A program made the position numbers and the translations under genes. The notes beneath the pieces are model-generated. The model was not told where the DNA came from and searched no databases. It was given only the letters and a program-made list of their open reading frames with translations. A stretch of 64,000 nucleotides of DNA from Heloderma charlesbogerti. Its lineage: Eukaryota; Chordata; Lepidosauria; Squamata; Helodermatidae. Positions 10,643 through 21,298 of the stretch are shown one piece after another (position 1 is the first letter of the stretch; the number at the start of each line of letters is the position of its first letter). The stretch is taken from the NCBI GenBank assembly GCA_026122225.1, contig JANEZZ010001679.1, positions 186,001 through 250,000 on the forward strand, in the 5' to 3' direction.

Positions 10643-11138
10643 CAGGTGAGAAATTTGCTCCATGAAGGGTTTTTTTTAGAAAAAATATTTTTAAAAGGTT
10701 TTTACTGTGGATTTATCCAATTCGCAACTCCTGAGTCTTTCAGCAAACAGAGACAGAGGCGTGTTCCAAAATCTACATTTTTGTGAACTTTCTGATGCAG
10801 CTCATCTCGGGAGAACAATGCACACAAAAATGAGCACATTACAAAAAAGCCCCGCATGCTGCATATATTAGAGAAAGGTGCATTGAAAACAGTGTTTTAG
10901 CAATGTAAAGCACCTGTAAAGAGGTGTACATTTAAACATGTGGAGAAAATGCAGACATGCATGCATACATGAATGTGTACATTCCAAAAAATGTGCACAA
11001 AAAAGTATGCATTTCCATATGGATTAAAATAAATAAATTACAAGCTCATACAGAAATGGGATGGAGTGAGCTCGATGTCCTTCAAAAACCCAACTATCTT
11101 GATCATGAGACGAAGATTAACAGATCCATCCATCCCTA
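10643..11138. mobile_element. AT-rich TAGGG-group repeat (family N3), copy b
   Basis: The right end CCATCCATCCCTA closes at 11138. The interior has GCACACAAAAATGAGCAC, GCATATATTAGAGAAAGGTGC and ATGTGCACAAAAAAG motifs shared with 2287-2674. The left end near 10643 is uncertain. Confidence 0.4.
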
Positions 11139-11169
11139 GGTAAGGCCAGTCTTCAGACTGGGCAACATG

Positions 11170-12095
11170 TAGGGATGGCGGAGAATTTCTCCCCGAAACT
11201 TCGGGGGGCCGAGCGCCAACGTGTTCGGCCCCCCGAACAAGTTTCGGGGAGAAATCCTCCGCACCTCCCCGGCCCCGCCCCCCCCGGGACGGGACTTACC
11301 TCCACCGAATGTCCCTCCCGGTGGCTGGTCCGGCCGGCGGTTCGGCGGGTGTTCGAGCGAGGCAGGAGCGGCAGCTGGTCTTTCGACCGGCTGCTGCCGC
11401 CGCCATTGCAATGAAAGGAAAAAAAAAAAAAACGCCCCCTGATAGGCTACGTGACGATTCATGTAGCCTATCACGGCTAGATTTGCAAAGTCAGCCGTGA
11501 TAGGCTACGTGAATCGTCACGTAGCCTATCACGGGTGACTTAAAAAAAAAAGAAAAGAGTGTACGGATAATGGCGGCCCCCATAGGGAGCCGCCATTCCT
11601 GTTCCTTATTTGGTCGCTGTAGTCTACGTAAATGTTTACGTAGACTACGGCGAAAATAAGGGCAATGCTATTTGCGTTGCCCTTATTTTCGCCGTAGTCT
11701 ACATAAACATTTACGTAGACTACAGTGACTAAATAAGGAACGCGAATGGCGGCTCCCTATGGGGGCCGCCATTCGCGTACGCGCTTTTTTTTTTTTTAAA
11801 GTCACCCATGATAGGCTACGTGATGATTGACGTAGCCTATCACGGCTGACTTTGCAGATCTAGCCATGATAGGCTACGTGAATTGTCATGTAGCCTATCA
11901 GGGGGCGTTTTTTTTTTTTTTACTTTCGTGTTTGCGGCCAGGCGAGGCGAGGCACCTCCCCCCCGGCCTGAATTTCGGCTGGGCGAGGCGGGAAGCCTCC
12001 CCCCCAGCCTGAACTTCGCGTGGGGACCAGCGAAGCACCTCTCCCCCACCGCGAACGGCCTTCGACGACAGGTAAGTGACTTTCGTCCACCCCTA
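11170..12095. mobile_element. TAGGG-palindromic element E6 (B left, A right), full length
   Basis: Perfect 8-bp duplication GCAACATG (11162-11169 and 12096-12103). It starts TAGGGATGGCGGAG and ends CCACCCCTA. Both outward donors are intact: ACTTACCT at 11294-11301 and AGGTAAGT at 12070-12077. The core from about 11438 to 11905 has nine hairpins in mirror order around GCAATGCTATTTGCGTTGC near 11670. One of the cleanest full-length copies. It encodes nothing; the overlapping 60-110 codon frames arise from the GC-rich modules. Confidence 0.95.
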
Positions 12096-12188
12096 GCAAC
12101 ATGATGAATAAATCAAGTCCAGTTTCCAACTGAGTATATTTATTCTAGAACCACATTGAAAGAATTGCAGAAATAATCGCTTGCTTTT

Positions 12189-12215
12189 AAAACAAAACAA
12201 AACAAAACAAAACAG
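12189..12215. repeat. (AAAAC)n short tandem repeat
   Basis: Five consecutive AAAAC units. Confidence 0.9.
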
Positions 12216-12244
12216 AAGAATTATATCAGGAACCTAGATCTTAT

Positions 12245-12779
12245 GATTATGGATGGATAGACTCACCTGTGCCTGGGTTTGTTGGCTGCTCACTGAGCAA
12301 CTTCTGCCCCCTGTTCCTGTTCATGATACTGTGCCAGTTTTGTTGCAGGTTCGTTGCAGCCTGGTGAGCACCCAACAAATCTGCAGGGCCTCCCAGCCTC
12401 CCTAGTGAGCCACCATTGTGCACAATCATGGCAGCTTGGGCACTTCTGGGTAGGTAATGTTGTGGGCCCTGCGGCTGTAAAAGGGGTTATCTGTGCAACA
12501 TTACAGGTCTAAATGCTCCATTCATGCCTGTAATGTTGTGTAGATGGCTGCTTTATGGCTGCCAATTATGCCATCACCTACCTGGAAGCTTCCAAGTTGC
12601 CATGGTTGTGCACAATGGTGGCTTGCTAGGGGCAGCTGCAGGGCACTTGATGAGCTGCGGGGTGCTCGCCAAGCAGGTCTGCAAGTGCCCCATGGTTCAG
12701 TGAGTGGGGTCCAGGAAAGTGGGCAAGGAGGAGTCTGTCAGACTCCACCCCCCCTCCCCACAGACTCTCACAACATCCC
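12245..12779. repeat. Foldback repeat family N4, copy a
   Basis: An imperfect inverted repeat: GCCACCATTGTGCACAATCATGGC near 12408 pairs with GCCATGGTTGTGCACAATGGTGGC near 12598, and GGGTAGGTAATG pairs with CATCACCTACC. The centre holds GCAACATTACAGG...CCTGTAATGTTG (12496-12538). A related structure lies at 43420-43835. A possible right end is CAACATCCCT near 12779, hinting at the same terminus type, but no duplication was found. Confidence 0.5.
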
Positions 12780-13314
12780 TGCATAAGATTAACTCAACAA
12801 AGCAGCTTACAGGTGGGGGAAGGGAAGAGGCTCAACTGAAGCTTCACAGCATGGAAAAATCTAGCCTCGACTTCACCAGCCACTTGAACCCAAAGCATGG
12901 TTTCACAATCAAAGGCATTCTGTGGAGGCCCTCCATAGGCAACTCCCATCGAGAGGCTGGCCATTCTAACTGACCAATCAATAGCTTGGAAGGACTGTGA
13001 TCATGCATTCTTCAGGAGATTTAATATAAGACTGGGTCATGGGGGAGGGGGAATCAAAGCTCACCTGCAGAGTAATGCAAAGTCTGGTACCTACCTACAG
13101 ATTTCTGACATGCCTGCTTATGTCCTTTGTTCATAGACACACTGTGTAAGGGAAGGGGGGAAGACTAGGCTTGTCTTAGTGTGATTGCTTCTGAGAAGAA
13201 CTGTTACAACATGGAAGTGAAGATGATTTTTGGTGGCACAGCAGCATTTTTTAGCACCATGGTGGTGGCTGCAGCAACAGGGGGCCACAAATGCAACCTC
13301 GGTGGGCCACATCT

Positions 13315-13680
13315 AGGGATGTCTGGATGTTAAATCCATGCTGTGTGTGTTTTGCAGGTTGCTGAGTGCCTTTCATTCCATCGTCCACTCATCGATTGAT
13401 TTTAAAAAAAAAATTTTAGGGATGTACAAGAATTCCATCCCTGTTCGCAAATGTGCATTTGCATTAGTGTACACCAGCACAACTGTGCACTAGCCCATAC
13501 TTGTGCTAATGCACATTAGTACAAGTGTACACTTGTGCAAATACCATTTGTGCAAATCCCTACCAGAAGTTAAAGAAAAAATAGTCTGCAAGTCTTCTGT
13601 AGTTGGCATGACTTAGAAATAGCCAATCCGGTGCGCAATTCACAGGTCCGATTCATAGAAATCCCTCACCACACCCCTAT
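13315..13680 (+). mobile_element. Decayed N1 and N2 repeat fragments, nested
   Basis: An N1-type left end starts at TAGGGATGTCTGG (about 13315) and runs to the CATTCCATCGTCCACTCA segment. A second TAGGGATGTACAAG start lies near 13418, followed by an AT-rich palindromic stretch (GTGCATTTGCATTAGTGTAC, GCACTAGCCC, GCTAATGCACATTAGTAC) and a right part shared with 7049-7249. Boundaries and TSDs are not clear. Confidence 0.4.
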
Positions 13681-13682
13681 AA

Positions 13683-13786
13683 CTGCCATCATCCACCATT
13701 GTCTATGTTGGCTAGGGTTGATGGATGTTGCAGTCCAGCAACATCTGGGGAACAATGCCTTCCCCACCCCTGTCCTAGACTAAAAT
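13683..13786 (-). mobile_element. hAT MITE-like end fragment
   Basis: It ends CCTTCCCCACCCCTG, the reverse of the CAGGGGTGGGGAA terminus common among reptilian hAT MITEs, preceded by GATGTTGCAGTCCAGCAACATCTGG. A similar end occurs at 50119. The name rests on that terminus alone. Confidence 0.45.
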
Positions 13787-13789
13787 AGT

Positions 13790-14335
13790 GTAAGAATCCA
13801 GCTGTGTAGTATTTTCCCAAAGTACATATGGAAGCTTCACACATTATCATCCTACAGATGTTCGCATTTCGCTCTTCTGTTCATTTTCCTCAGTGCATTT
13901 TGATGCTTCCTGGAAAAGCTGCAAAGTAAAGGCATGATGAACAACCATCAGTGGAATATTATGCATACCACTGATGCATTTCACATTTCTACTTCAGGAA
14001 ATTAGTGTCTGCATTACATGTTGGAAGACATAATTTTATATCCCTTATAAAATTTAATCCCAGCTAGGTTAAGACTCGAAATATTCTTGTTATGCACACA
14101 AACAGCAGATCTTTATTTTGCTGTAGCTTTCATTTCCTGGTGTAATAAAAATGCCATCTGAATAGTATAAAGGTTCAGTTTATATTGGTTTGATCAATGC
14201 CAAAAAGGGGCAGGCAAATTACTTCCTATTTCCCTGTTTTTACTAGAGATGATGTGCCACCTTTTCAATCTGTGGAACAAAAGTAATCCTTGGGGGTGGG
14301 CATAAATAAGCTCCCCCCTCAAAAAAAACGCAAAC
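13790..14335. other. No recognisable feature
   Basis: AT-rich sequence without a frame, hairpin or repeat that I can assign. Confidence 0.3.
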
Positions 14336-14340
14336 AGTTA

Positions 14341-14779
14341 GGGAGCAATCCTACAGCTGCTAGTCAGCAGCTAGATGGCCATAAGATACATTGGTTTCTA
14401 GAAACCAACCTCAGAGCCCATGCTCTGAGGTCGGTTCCCTGAGAACCAACCTTTCACCCTTCCCACACCCATCCTGCACTGCCTCGCATGTAGCTCGGGA
14501 TGGTCCCATGCTCCATGCTTGGAAGAGGAGTGCAGAGTGGCGAAAACAGGGTGGGGAAGGCAGAAATGCTGGTACGATGCATCCTATGTGTCATCCGGCA
14601 GCCACTTCCCCTGCTCCGCCTTCCCACAGCGAGACAGCTGAAATTGGCAGTCTAGCTGCAAATGCAGGGCAGCTGAAGGGTGGAGGTGACAATCCCCTCC
14701 GCGCTTCTCCTGCCCTGCATGGGATAGGTGGTTGCCTTTGAGTTTGGAAGTGGCCGCATACCCCGATAGGATTGTGTCC
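14341..14779. mobile_element. Harbinger-like MITE, copy b
   Basis: The ends GGGAGCAATCC and GGATTGTGTCC are flanked by TTA on both sides (14338-14340 and 14780-14782). The interior matches 28458-28876 in reverse orientation (GCTAGTCAGCAGCTAGATGGCC; CTTCTCCTGCCCTGCATG). The 3-bp TTA duplication supports PIF/Harbinger. No transposase; the 116-codon frame at 14391 is unsupported. Confidence 0.75.
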
Positions 14780-14830
14780 TTACAGTGCAATCCTGTCATG
14801 GAGAGAGCTCCATGGTGGAGCCACTGCTTC

Positions 14831-14945
14831 ATAGAATCATAGAATCACAGAATCATAGAATAGTAGGGTTGGAAGGGGCCTACAAGGCCATCGTGTCCAA
14901 CATCCTGCTCAGTGCAGGAATCCAAGTCAGAAGTTCATCCAGAGA
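14831..14945 (-). mobile_element. CR1 LINE 3'-end fragment
   Basis: Repeated ATAGAATCA units followed by TAGGGTTGGAAGGGGCCTAC and CAGGAATCCAAGTCAGA are the reverse complement of the CR1 3' end, as in 28966-29080 and 52266-52350. Only the tail is present. Confidence 0.9.
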
Positions 14946-14956
14946 CCTGCTGGTTC

Positions 14957-15872
14957 TAGGGGTGGCGGAGAATTTCTCCCCGAAACTTCGGGGGGCCGAG
15001 CGCCAAAGTGTTCGGCCCCCTGAACAAGTTTCGGGGAGATATTCTCTGCACCCCCCCACCCCCCGGACCCCCCCCGGGACGGGACTTACCTTTGGTGAAT
15101 GTCCCTCCCGGGGGCGGGTCTGGCCGGCGGTTTGGCGGGTGTTCGTCCGGGGCGGGAGCGGTAGCCAGTCTTTTGACCGGCTGCCGCCACCGCCATTCCA
15201 ATCAAAGAAAAAAAAATGCCCCCGTCATAGGCTACGTGACGATTAACGTAGCCTATCACGGCTAGATTTGCAAAGTCAGCCGTGATAGGCTACGTAAATC
15301 GTCACGTAGCCTATCACGGGTGACATTAAAAAAAAAAAAAAGTGCGTACGGATAATGGCGGCCCCCATAGGGAGCCGCCATTCCCGTTCCTTATTTGCTC
15401 GCTGTAGTCTACGTAAAGATTTACGTAGACTACGGCGAAAATAAGGGCAATGCTATTTGCGTTGCCCTTATTTTCACCATAGTCTACGTAAATCTTTACG
15501 TAGACTACAGTGACCAAATAAGGAATGCAAATGGCGGCTCCCTATGGGGGCCGCCATTTGCGTACGTGCTTTTTTTTTTTTTTAAGTCACCCGTGATAGG
15601 CTACGTGACGATTAACGTAGCCTATCACGGCTGACTTTGCAGATCTACCCGTGATAGGCTACGTTAATCGTCACGTAGCCTATCACGGGGGCGTTTTTTT
15701 TTTAACTTTTTAGTTCGCGGCCGGGCGAGGCGCCTCCTCCCCGGCTTGAATTTCGGCCGGGCAAGGCGGGAAGCCTCCCCGCCAGTCTGAACTTCGCGGG
15801 GGGAGCAGCGAAGCGCCTCCCCCCCACCGTGAAAAGCTCTGAGGACAGGTAAGTGACTTTCGTCCATCCCTA
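14957..15872. mobile_element. TAGGG-palindromic element E7 (B left, A right), full length
   Basis: Perfect 8-bp duplication GCTGGTTC (14949-14956 and 15873-15880). Outward donors are intact at 15084-15091 (ACTTACCT) and 15847-15854 (AGGTAAGT). The core contains, in order, two GATAGGCTACGT hairpins (15225-15260, 15279-15318), an ATGGCGGC...GCCGCCAT hairpin (15355-15380), a TAGTCTACGT hairpin (15404-15434), a central TAAGGGCAATGC...GCCCTTA hairpin, then the same four in reverse order. It took part in the crossover that made the downstream duplication. Confidence 0.96.
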
Positions 15873-16218
15873 GCTGGTTCACAGCAATTAAGATGGGAAG
15901 TGGTTGTGGTGGATGTTTTTCATGGGTTTCTTTGTTGACATTTTAAGTGGGATGAATTCAGTTTCAGAAAACCTCTCAGGTAGAGCTGTGCACAAATGGC
16001 CTCTCAGAGTGCTCCAGCCTATTTGTGGGCAGAGAAACTGGGGGGACAATTTCACCGAATTTCTCCTAGGGGAGGAAGAATTCTCCAACAGTTTCTCACA
16101 GAGAGGGCTCACTACTGGCAGAGGCTGTAGCACAGCTTCTTTCTTTTTTCCTCAGGGTTTTTGGTTTATTGCACTGCTTCTGTAGGTGGCAACAGCATCA
16201 ACTGTGTTGAGGCTTCCA
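15873..16218. other. Spacer, first copy of duplicated unique DNA
   Basis: Single-copy apart from its duplicate at 17125-17470. Frames of 81-93 codons on both strands (15888-16133, 15904-16185) are repeated in the duplicate, but I recognise no domain and do not call a gene. Confidence 0.6.
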
Positions 16219-17124
16219 TAGGGTTGGCGGATAATTTCTCCCCGAAACTTCGGGGGGCCGAGCGCCAACGTGTTCGGCCCCCCGAACAGGTTTCGGGGAG
16301 AAATCCTCCGAAACCCCCCGCCCCCCCCGGGACAGGACTTACCTTCGCCAAATGTCCCTCCCGGCAGCGGGTCTGGCCGGCGGTTCGGCGGGTGTTCGAG
16401 CGGGGCGGGAGCGGCAGCCGGTCTTTCGACCGGCTGCCGCCGCCGCCGCCATTGCAATAAAAGAAAAAAAAACCGCCCCCTGATAGGCTACATGACGATT
16501 CACGTAGCCTATCACGGCTAGATTTGAAAAGTCAGCCGTGATAGGCTACGTCAATCGTCACGTAGCCTATCATGGGTGACTTAAAAAAAAAAAAGTGTAC
16601 GGATAATGGCGGCCCCCATAGGGAGCTGCCATTCCCGTTCCTTATTTGGTCGCTGTAGTCTACGTAAATGTTTACGTAGACTACGGCGAAAATAAGGGCA
16701 ACGCTATTTGCGTTGCCCTTATTTTCACCATAGTCTACGTAAATCTTTACGTAGACTACAGTGACCAAATAAGGAATGCAAATGGCGGCTCCCTATGGGG
16801 GCCGCCATTTGCGTACGTGCTTTTTTTTTTTTTTAAGTCACCCGTGATAGGCTACGTGACGATTAACGTAGCCTATCACGGCTGACTTTGCAGATCTACC
16901 CGTGATAGGCTACGTTAATCGTCACGTAGCCTATCACGGGGGCGTTTTTTTTTTTAACTTTTTAGTTCGCGGCCGGGCGAGGCGCCTCCTCCCCGGCTTG
17001 AATTTCGGCCGGGCAAGGCGGGAAGCCTCCCCGCCAGTCTGAACTTCGCGGGGGGAGCAGCGAAGCGCCTCCCCCCCACCGTGAAAAGCTCTGAGGACAG
17101 GTAAGTGACTTTCGTCCATCCCTA
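16219..17124. mobile_element. Chimeric TAGGG-palindromic element E8a (left half of E8, right half of E7)
   Basis: The left flank is GGCTTCCA (16211-16218) and the right flank is GCTGGTTC (17125-17132). These do not match each other; they match, respectively, the flanks of E8b and of E7. The left half is the duplicate of E8b and the right half that of E7, joined in the central hairpin near 16730. It is therefore a recombination product and never transposed as such. The termini TAGGGTTGG and CCATCCCTA are intact. Confidence 0.94.
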
Positions 17125-17470
17125 GCTGGTTCACAGCAATTAAGATGGGAAGTGGTTGTGGTGGATGTTTTTCATGGGTTTCTTTGTTGACATTTTAAGT
17201 GGGATGAATTCAGTTTCAGAAAACCTCTCAGGTAGAGCTGTGCACAAATGGCCTCTCAGAGTGCTCCAGCCTATTTGTGGGCAGAGAAACTGGGGGGACA
17301 ATTTCACCGAATTTCTCCTAGGGGAGGAAGAATTCTCCAACAGTTTCTCACAGAGAGGGCTCACTACTGGCAGAGGCTGTAGCACAGCTTCTTTCTTTTT
17401 TCCTCAGGGTTTTTGGTTTATTGCACTGCTTCTGTAGGTGGCAACAGCATCAACTGTGTTGAGGCTTCCA
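17125..17470. other. Spacer, second copy of duplicated unique DNA
   Basis: Essentially identical to 15873-16218; the same non-coding interpretation applies. Confidence 0.6.
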
Positions 17471-18429
17471 TAGGGTTGGCGGATAATTTCTCCCCGAAAC
17501 TTCGGGGGGCCGAGCACCAACGTGTTCGGCCCCCCGAACAGGTTTCGGGGAGAAATCCTCCGAAACCCCCCGCCCCCCCCGGGACAGGACTTACCTTCGC
17601 CAAATGTCCCTCCCGGCAGCGGGTTTGGCCGGCGGTTCGGCGGGTGTTCGAGCGGGGCGGGAGCGGCAGCCGGTCTTTCGACCGGCTGCCGCCGCCGCCG
17701 CCATTGCAATAAAAGAAAAAAAAACCGCCCCCTGATAGGCTACATGACGATTCACGTAGCCTATCACGGCTAGATTTGAAAAGTCAGCCGTGATAGGCTA
17801 CGTCAATCGTCACGTAGCCTATCATGGGTGACTTAAAAAAAAAAAAGTGTACGGATAATGGCGGCCCCCATAGGGAGCTGCCATTCCCGTTCCTTATTTG
17901 GTCGCTGTAGTCTACGTAAATGTTTACGTAGACTACGGCGAAAATAAGGGCAACGCTATTTGCGTTGCCCTTATTTTCACCGTAGTCTACGTAAACATTT
18001 ACATAGACTACAGCAACTAAATTAGGAACGCGAATGGCGGCTCCCTATGGGGGCCGCCATTCGCGTACATGCTTTTTTTTTTTTTTTAAGTCACCCGTGA
18101 TAGGCTACGTGACGATTGACGTAGCCTATCACGGCTGACTTTGCAGATCTAGCCATGATAGGCTACGTGAATCGTCACGTAGCCTATCAGGGGGCGTGTT
18201 TTTTTTTTTTTAACTTCCGCGTTCGCAGCCGGGCGAGGCGGGAAGCCTCCTCCCCGGCCTGAATTTCGGCCGGGGCGAGGCAGGAAGCCTCCTCCCCGGC
18301 CTGAATTTTGGCCAGGGCGAGGCGGGAAGCCTCCCCCTCCGGCCTGAACTTCGTGGGGGGAGCAGCGAAGCACCTTCCCCCCACCGCGAACGTCCTCGAG
18401 GACAGGTAAGGGACTTTCGTCCACCCCTA
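17471..18429. mobile_element. TAGGG-palindromic element E8b (B left, A right), full length
   Basis: Perfect 8-bp duplication GGCTTCCA (17463-17470 and 18430-18437). ACTTACCT at 17589-17596 is intact; the right donor is AGGTAAGG near 18403. The right A module has an extra copy of its GGCGAGGCGGGAAGCCTCC-type unit compared with E7. The core shows the usual nine-hairpin mirror order. Confidence 0.95.
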
Positions 18430-18437
18430 GGCTTCCA

Positions 18438-19802
18438 CTTGTTTGTGGCAGAATTTTGAATTTCTTTTGGCGGTCTTTTTGAGCTTACCTAATCACTGTG
18501 AGGTGGCCGAGGGCGCAGTGTGTGTTTTCTCTCTTTTACACATCTTTCCGTTGCTCTGCAACCTCCCAGGCCACCTGCATTTCCTGAACTGAAAAATCCC
18601 CATTGGAGGAATTGCCTCACGATGAGTTCCTCATGATGGTTCCAAATGAAGTGAGGGAAAGCAGGGCCAAAGGCAAAAAGGATGGGACCAAAATACCAAC
18701 GCATTCAACTTAAAGCTCTTCCTGCCAGTAACTCACCCTCAGGTGAGGCATTTCAACCTTTTAGAATGGGAACAAAAACTGTGCAAATGCCAGGAAACTA
18801 CCAAATGATTGGCAGCTGGGGGAAAGGGGTGGGGACAGGGGGAGTGTGTGTGGCCATCTCAGGAGCCCCAGAGCTTTGGATTGGGACTCCATGTAAGCTG
18901 GCGATGGCATCTGGGTGGAGGTTCAACACACCTGAGATGACATATCCACCAAATTCTTCTAATGTGGATCCGAAAATTCCAAAGAATATCCAATACAGAG
19001 TTCTGGATCACTGGATCATAGACCTGAAATATTTTTGTATTACACAAGTAAAAATTACTAAAGGAAAAAAGGTCACTGCAATGTTGACAATAAAAAATAG
19101 TGTCAATTTTTCTTGAGTTTGAATACTTTTAATTAAGAACATTTTAATGGGCTTGCAGTTTTGTGCAGGGAAATTTATTCAGCAATTTTTTTAAAAAAAT
19201 TTACTTTTACATATTATCACATCTATCGAATGCGATCATTTGAGATTGGGGCCCAAACATTCTATTGCCATGCCCCCATATGAAATTTGAAACCCTTTCC
19301 AGGCTTTTCACTATGCAATTTGATCAGTAATTTTGATGGGCAAATAAGAAGGCACTTAAAATGAGATGAACTCTTCCAAAGATGATATCCCTCCCAAAAA
19401 ATAATTAAGTTATGCAGCACCTTGCTGCAAGTGAAAAAGTTAATGTCCTTAATTTGGAAGGAAAGATGAATTTTATAACACTTCCCTTAATCTGAAGACT
19501 GATCTATTACTCATCAGACACAAAGGAAATACCAAGATGTGAGGTTGCAAAGATGATTTAATTGTATGCGAAGCCGACCCACGTCTGGCCCATCACATCA
19601 TGTACGTTCCTCTGCTAATATGATGGCTAGAGGGCTGGACAGTGAGAAGAACTATGACTTCCAAACTGACTTCTAAAGATAAATTCTGAGTTTTCAGTGT
19701 TAAATCACCTGAAGTCAAAGTAATAACTTGCACTTGGGAAGCTTTGCAGAGAATAAAATACTTTGGGCACTGCCAAATATCCCCTTTCACATGGAAGTGT
19801 GG
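18438..19802. other. No recognisable feature
   Basis: A 144-codon frame at 18682-19116 has no domain or composition that I recognise. The rest is AT-rich with frequent stops. No repeat is shared with the rest of the window. Confidence 0.3.
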
Positions 19803-19810
19803 GGCATAGG

Positions 19811-20519
19811 TAGGGGTGCACGAAAGTCACTTACCTGGTCTTGCAGCTTTTTGCGGTGGGGGGGAGGTGCTTCGCTGCTCTCCCTCCAATGTTCAGGCCG
19901 GGGGGGGAGGGTTCCTGCCTCGCCCGGCTGAAATTCAGGCCGGGGGGGAGGTGCCTCGCCTCGCCTGGCCGCAAACTAAAAAGTTAAAAAAAAACCACGC
20001 CCCTGTGATCAAGCAAATAGCGTTGCCCTTATTTTTGCCGTATGTAATCTTTACGTAGACTACAGCGACCAAATAAGGAACGTGAATGGCGGCTCCCTAT
20101 GGGGGCCGCCATTTGCTTACGCGCTTTTTTTTTTTTTTTTAAGTCACCCGTGATAGGCTACGTGACGATTTACGTAGCCTATCACGGCTGACTTTGCAGA
20201 TCTAGCCATGATAGGCTACGTGAATCGTCACGTAGCCTATCACGGGGGTGTTTTTTTTTTTTTTTTACTTTTATTGGAATGGCGGCGGCGGCAGCCGGTC
20301 GAAAGACCGGCTGCCGCCCCCACCCCTGACGAAGACCCGACGAACTGCCGCCGGGACCCGCTGCCAGGAGGGACATTCGGGAAAGGTAAGTCCTGTCCCA
20401 GGGGGGGGTGCGGGGGGCGGGGTGTGTGTGGAGAATTTCTCCCCGAAACGTCTTCGGGAGCTGAACACGTTGGCGCTCAGCCCCCCGAAGTTTCAGAGAG
20501 AAATTCTCCGCCATCCCTA
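19811..20519. mobile_element. TAGGG-palindromic element E9 (A left, B right), rearranged
   Basis: It starts TAGGGGTGCACG and ends GCCATCCCTA, with donors ACTTACCT near 19829 and AGGTAAGT near 20384. The left arm of the core is largely missing: the sequence jumps from CCTGTGATCA to the central GCAAATAGCGTTGCCCTTA at about 20008. The flanks GGCATAGG and GCTGGAAA do not match. It may be a deletion or recombination product. Confidence 0.85.
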
Positions 20520-20529
20520 GCTGGAAACT

Positions 20530-21298
20530 CATCTGACATGGCAGGGGAGCCACCAAAGGGCCTTTTGCCAAATGCGCCCTCAAACCTAGAGACAGCTCTG
20601 CACTGGTCATCTCTGTTATCTTGACTAGGGATGTGTCAGGAGCACCCTAGCTGCCTCTTGGAGTCCCCACCAATAGCCAACTCAGGACACAGACGATGAG
20701 GAATTCTTTCCAAGACTTTATTCCTTTATTACTTTATGACTCTTTCAGAATACTAATTGCTAGCGCCAAAGCAAGGAACAGCACCGGGGAAAGATAGCTG
20801 AGTAGCCTAAGCTCCAGGTAAGGCAGTTGGTCCCCGTTTGAAGGAGAATCACGGGAACACCCTGAACTTACGGGCTAGGGAGAGATCCTCCCTCTTTCCC
20901 TTGGGTCCTTGGGACGCGACCGTTGTTTGCGTACCAAACGGGTGCTGTGCCATGAAATTTCCTTTTCTCAGAAACTAAAACAAAAGGTAAAAAAACCTGT
21001 CAGCCACACAGGGGATTAGAGATCCAAATCAGAAGGTGTCTAAGGTGACAGTTAGAGGTCACTATGCCTAATCTCTGGTGTAGGTTTTTTTGGGGGGGAG
21101 TACAAAAGTTCTTCCATTTTGTCTGTCCTGAATCTGCCACTTACCTGAAATTCTCATTAAGGGAAGAAAAAAAAACTTAAACATCTCTTTGGCTGCAAAT
21201 TTCAATACACATTACCTGGAAAAGTCACACTGATTGAACTCAGAAGGGCTTATTTATTAACTGCACTGCCGCACTTTTTCTACTCCATATAATTTTAT
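20530..21298. other. Unassigned, possible degraded repeat
   Basis: A TAGGGATGTGTCAGGAG motif near 20626 resembles the terminus of the TAGGG group, but no partner end was found. A CTTTATTCCTTTATTACTTTA stretch (20718-20738) could be a degraded LTR or LINE end. No coding region is recognised. Confidence 0.3.

Larger units (their letters stand above)
15480..17982. repeat. Tandem duplication of about 1.25 kb (two copies, >99% identical)
   Basis: 15480-16730 is repeated as 16731-17982. Each unit runs from the centre of one TAGGG element, through a 346-bp spacer (15873-16218 and 17125-17470), to the centre of the next. I see about three differences: G/A at 16264 against 17516, C/T at 16370 against 17622, and one base in a poly-T run. 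Both breakpoints fall in the homologous palindrome centre, as expected for unequal crossing-over between E7 and E8. Confidence 0.93.

Noticed and set aside
15225..15690. Regularly spaced palindromic repeats that look like a CRISPR array
   Set aside because: Units are mirror-ordered and not direct repeats; spacers are A/T tracts; the region lies within a transposon with its own duplication; the DNA is vertebrate.
18682..19116. 144-codon frame as a gene
   Set aside because: No recognisable domain, no supporting splice or promoter context, and length within chance expectation.
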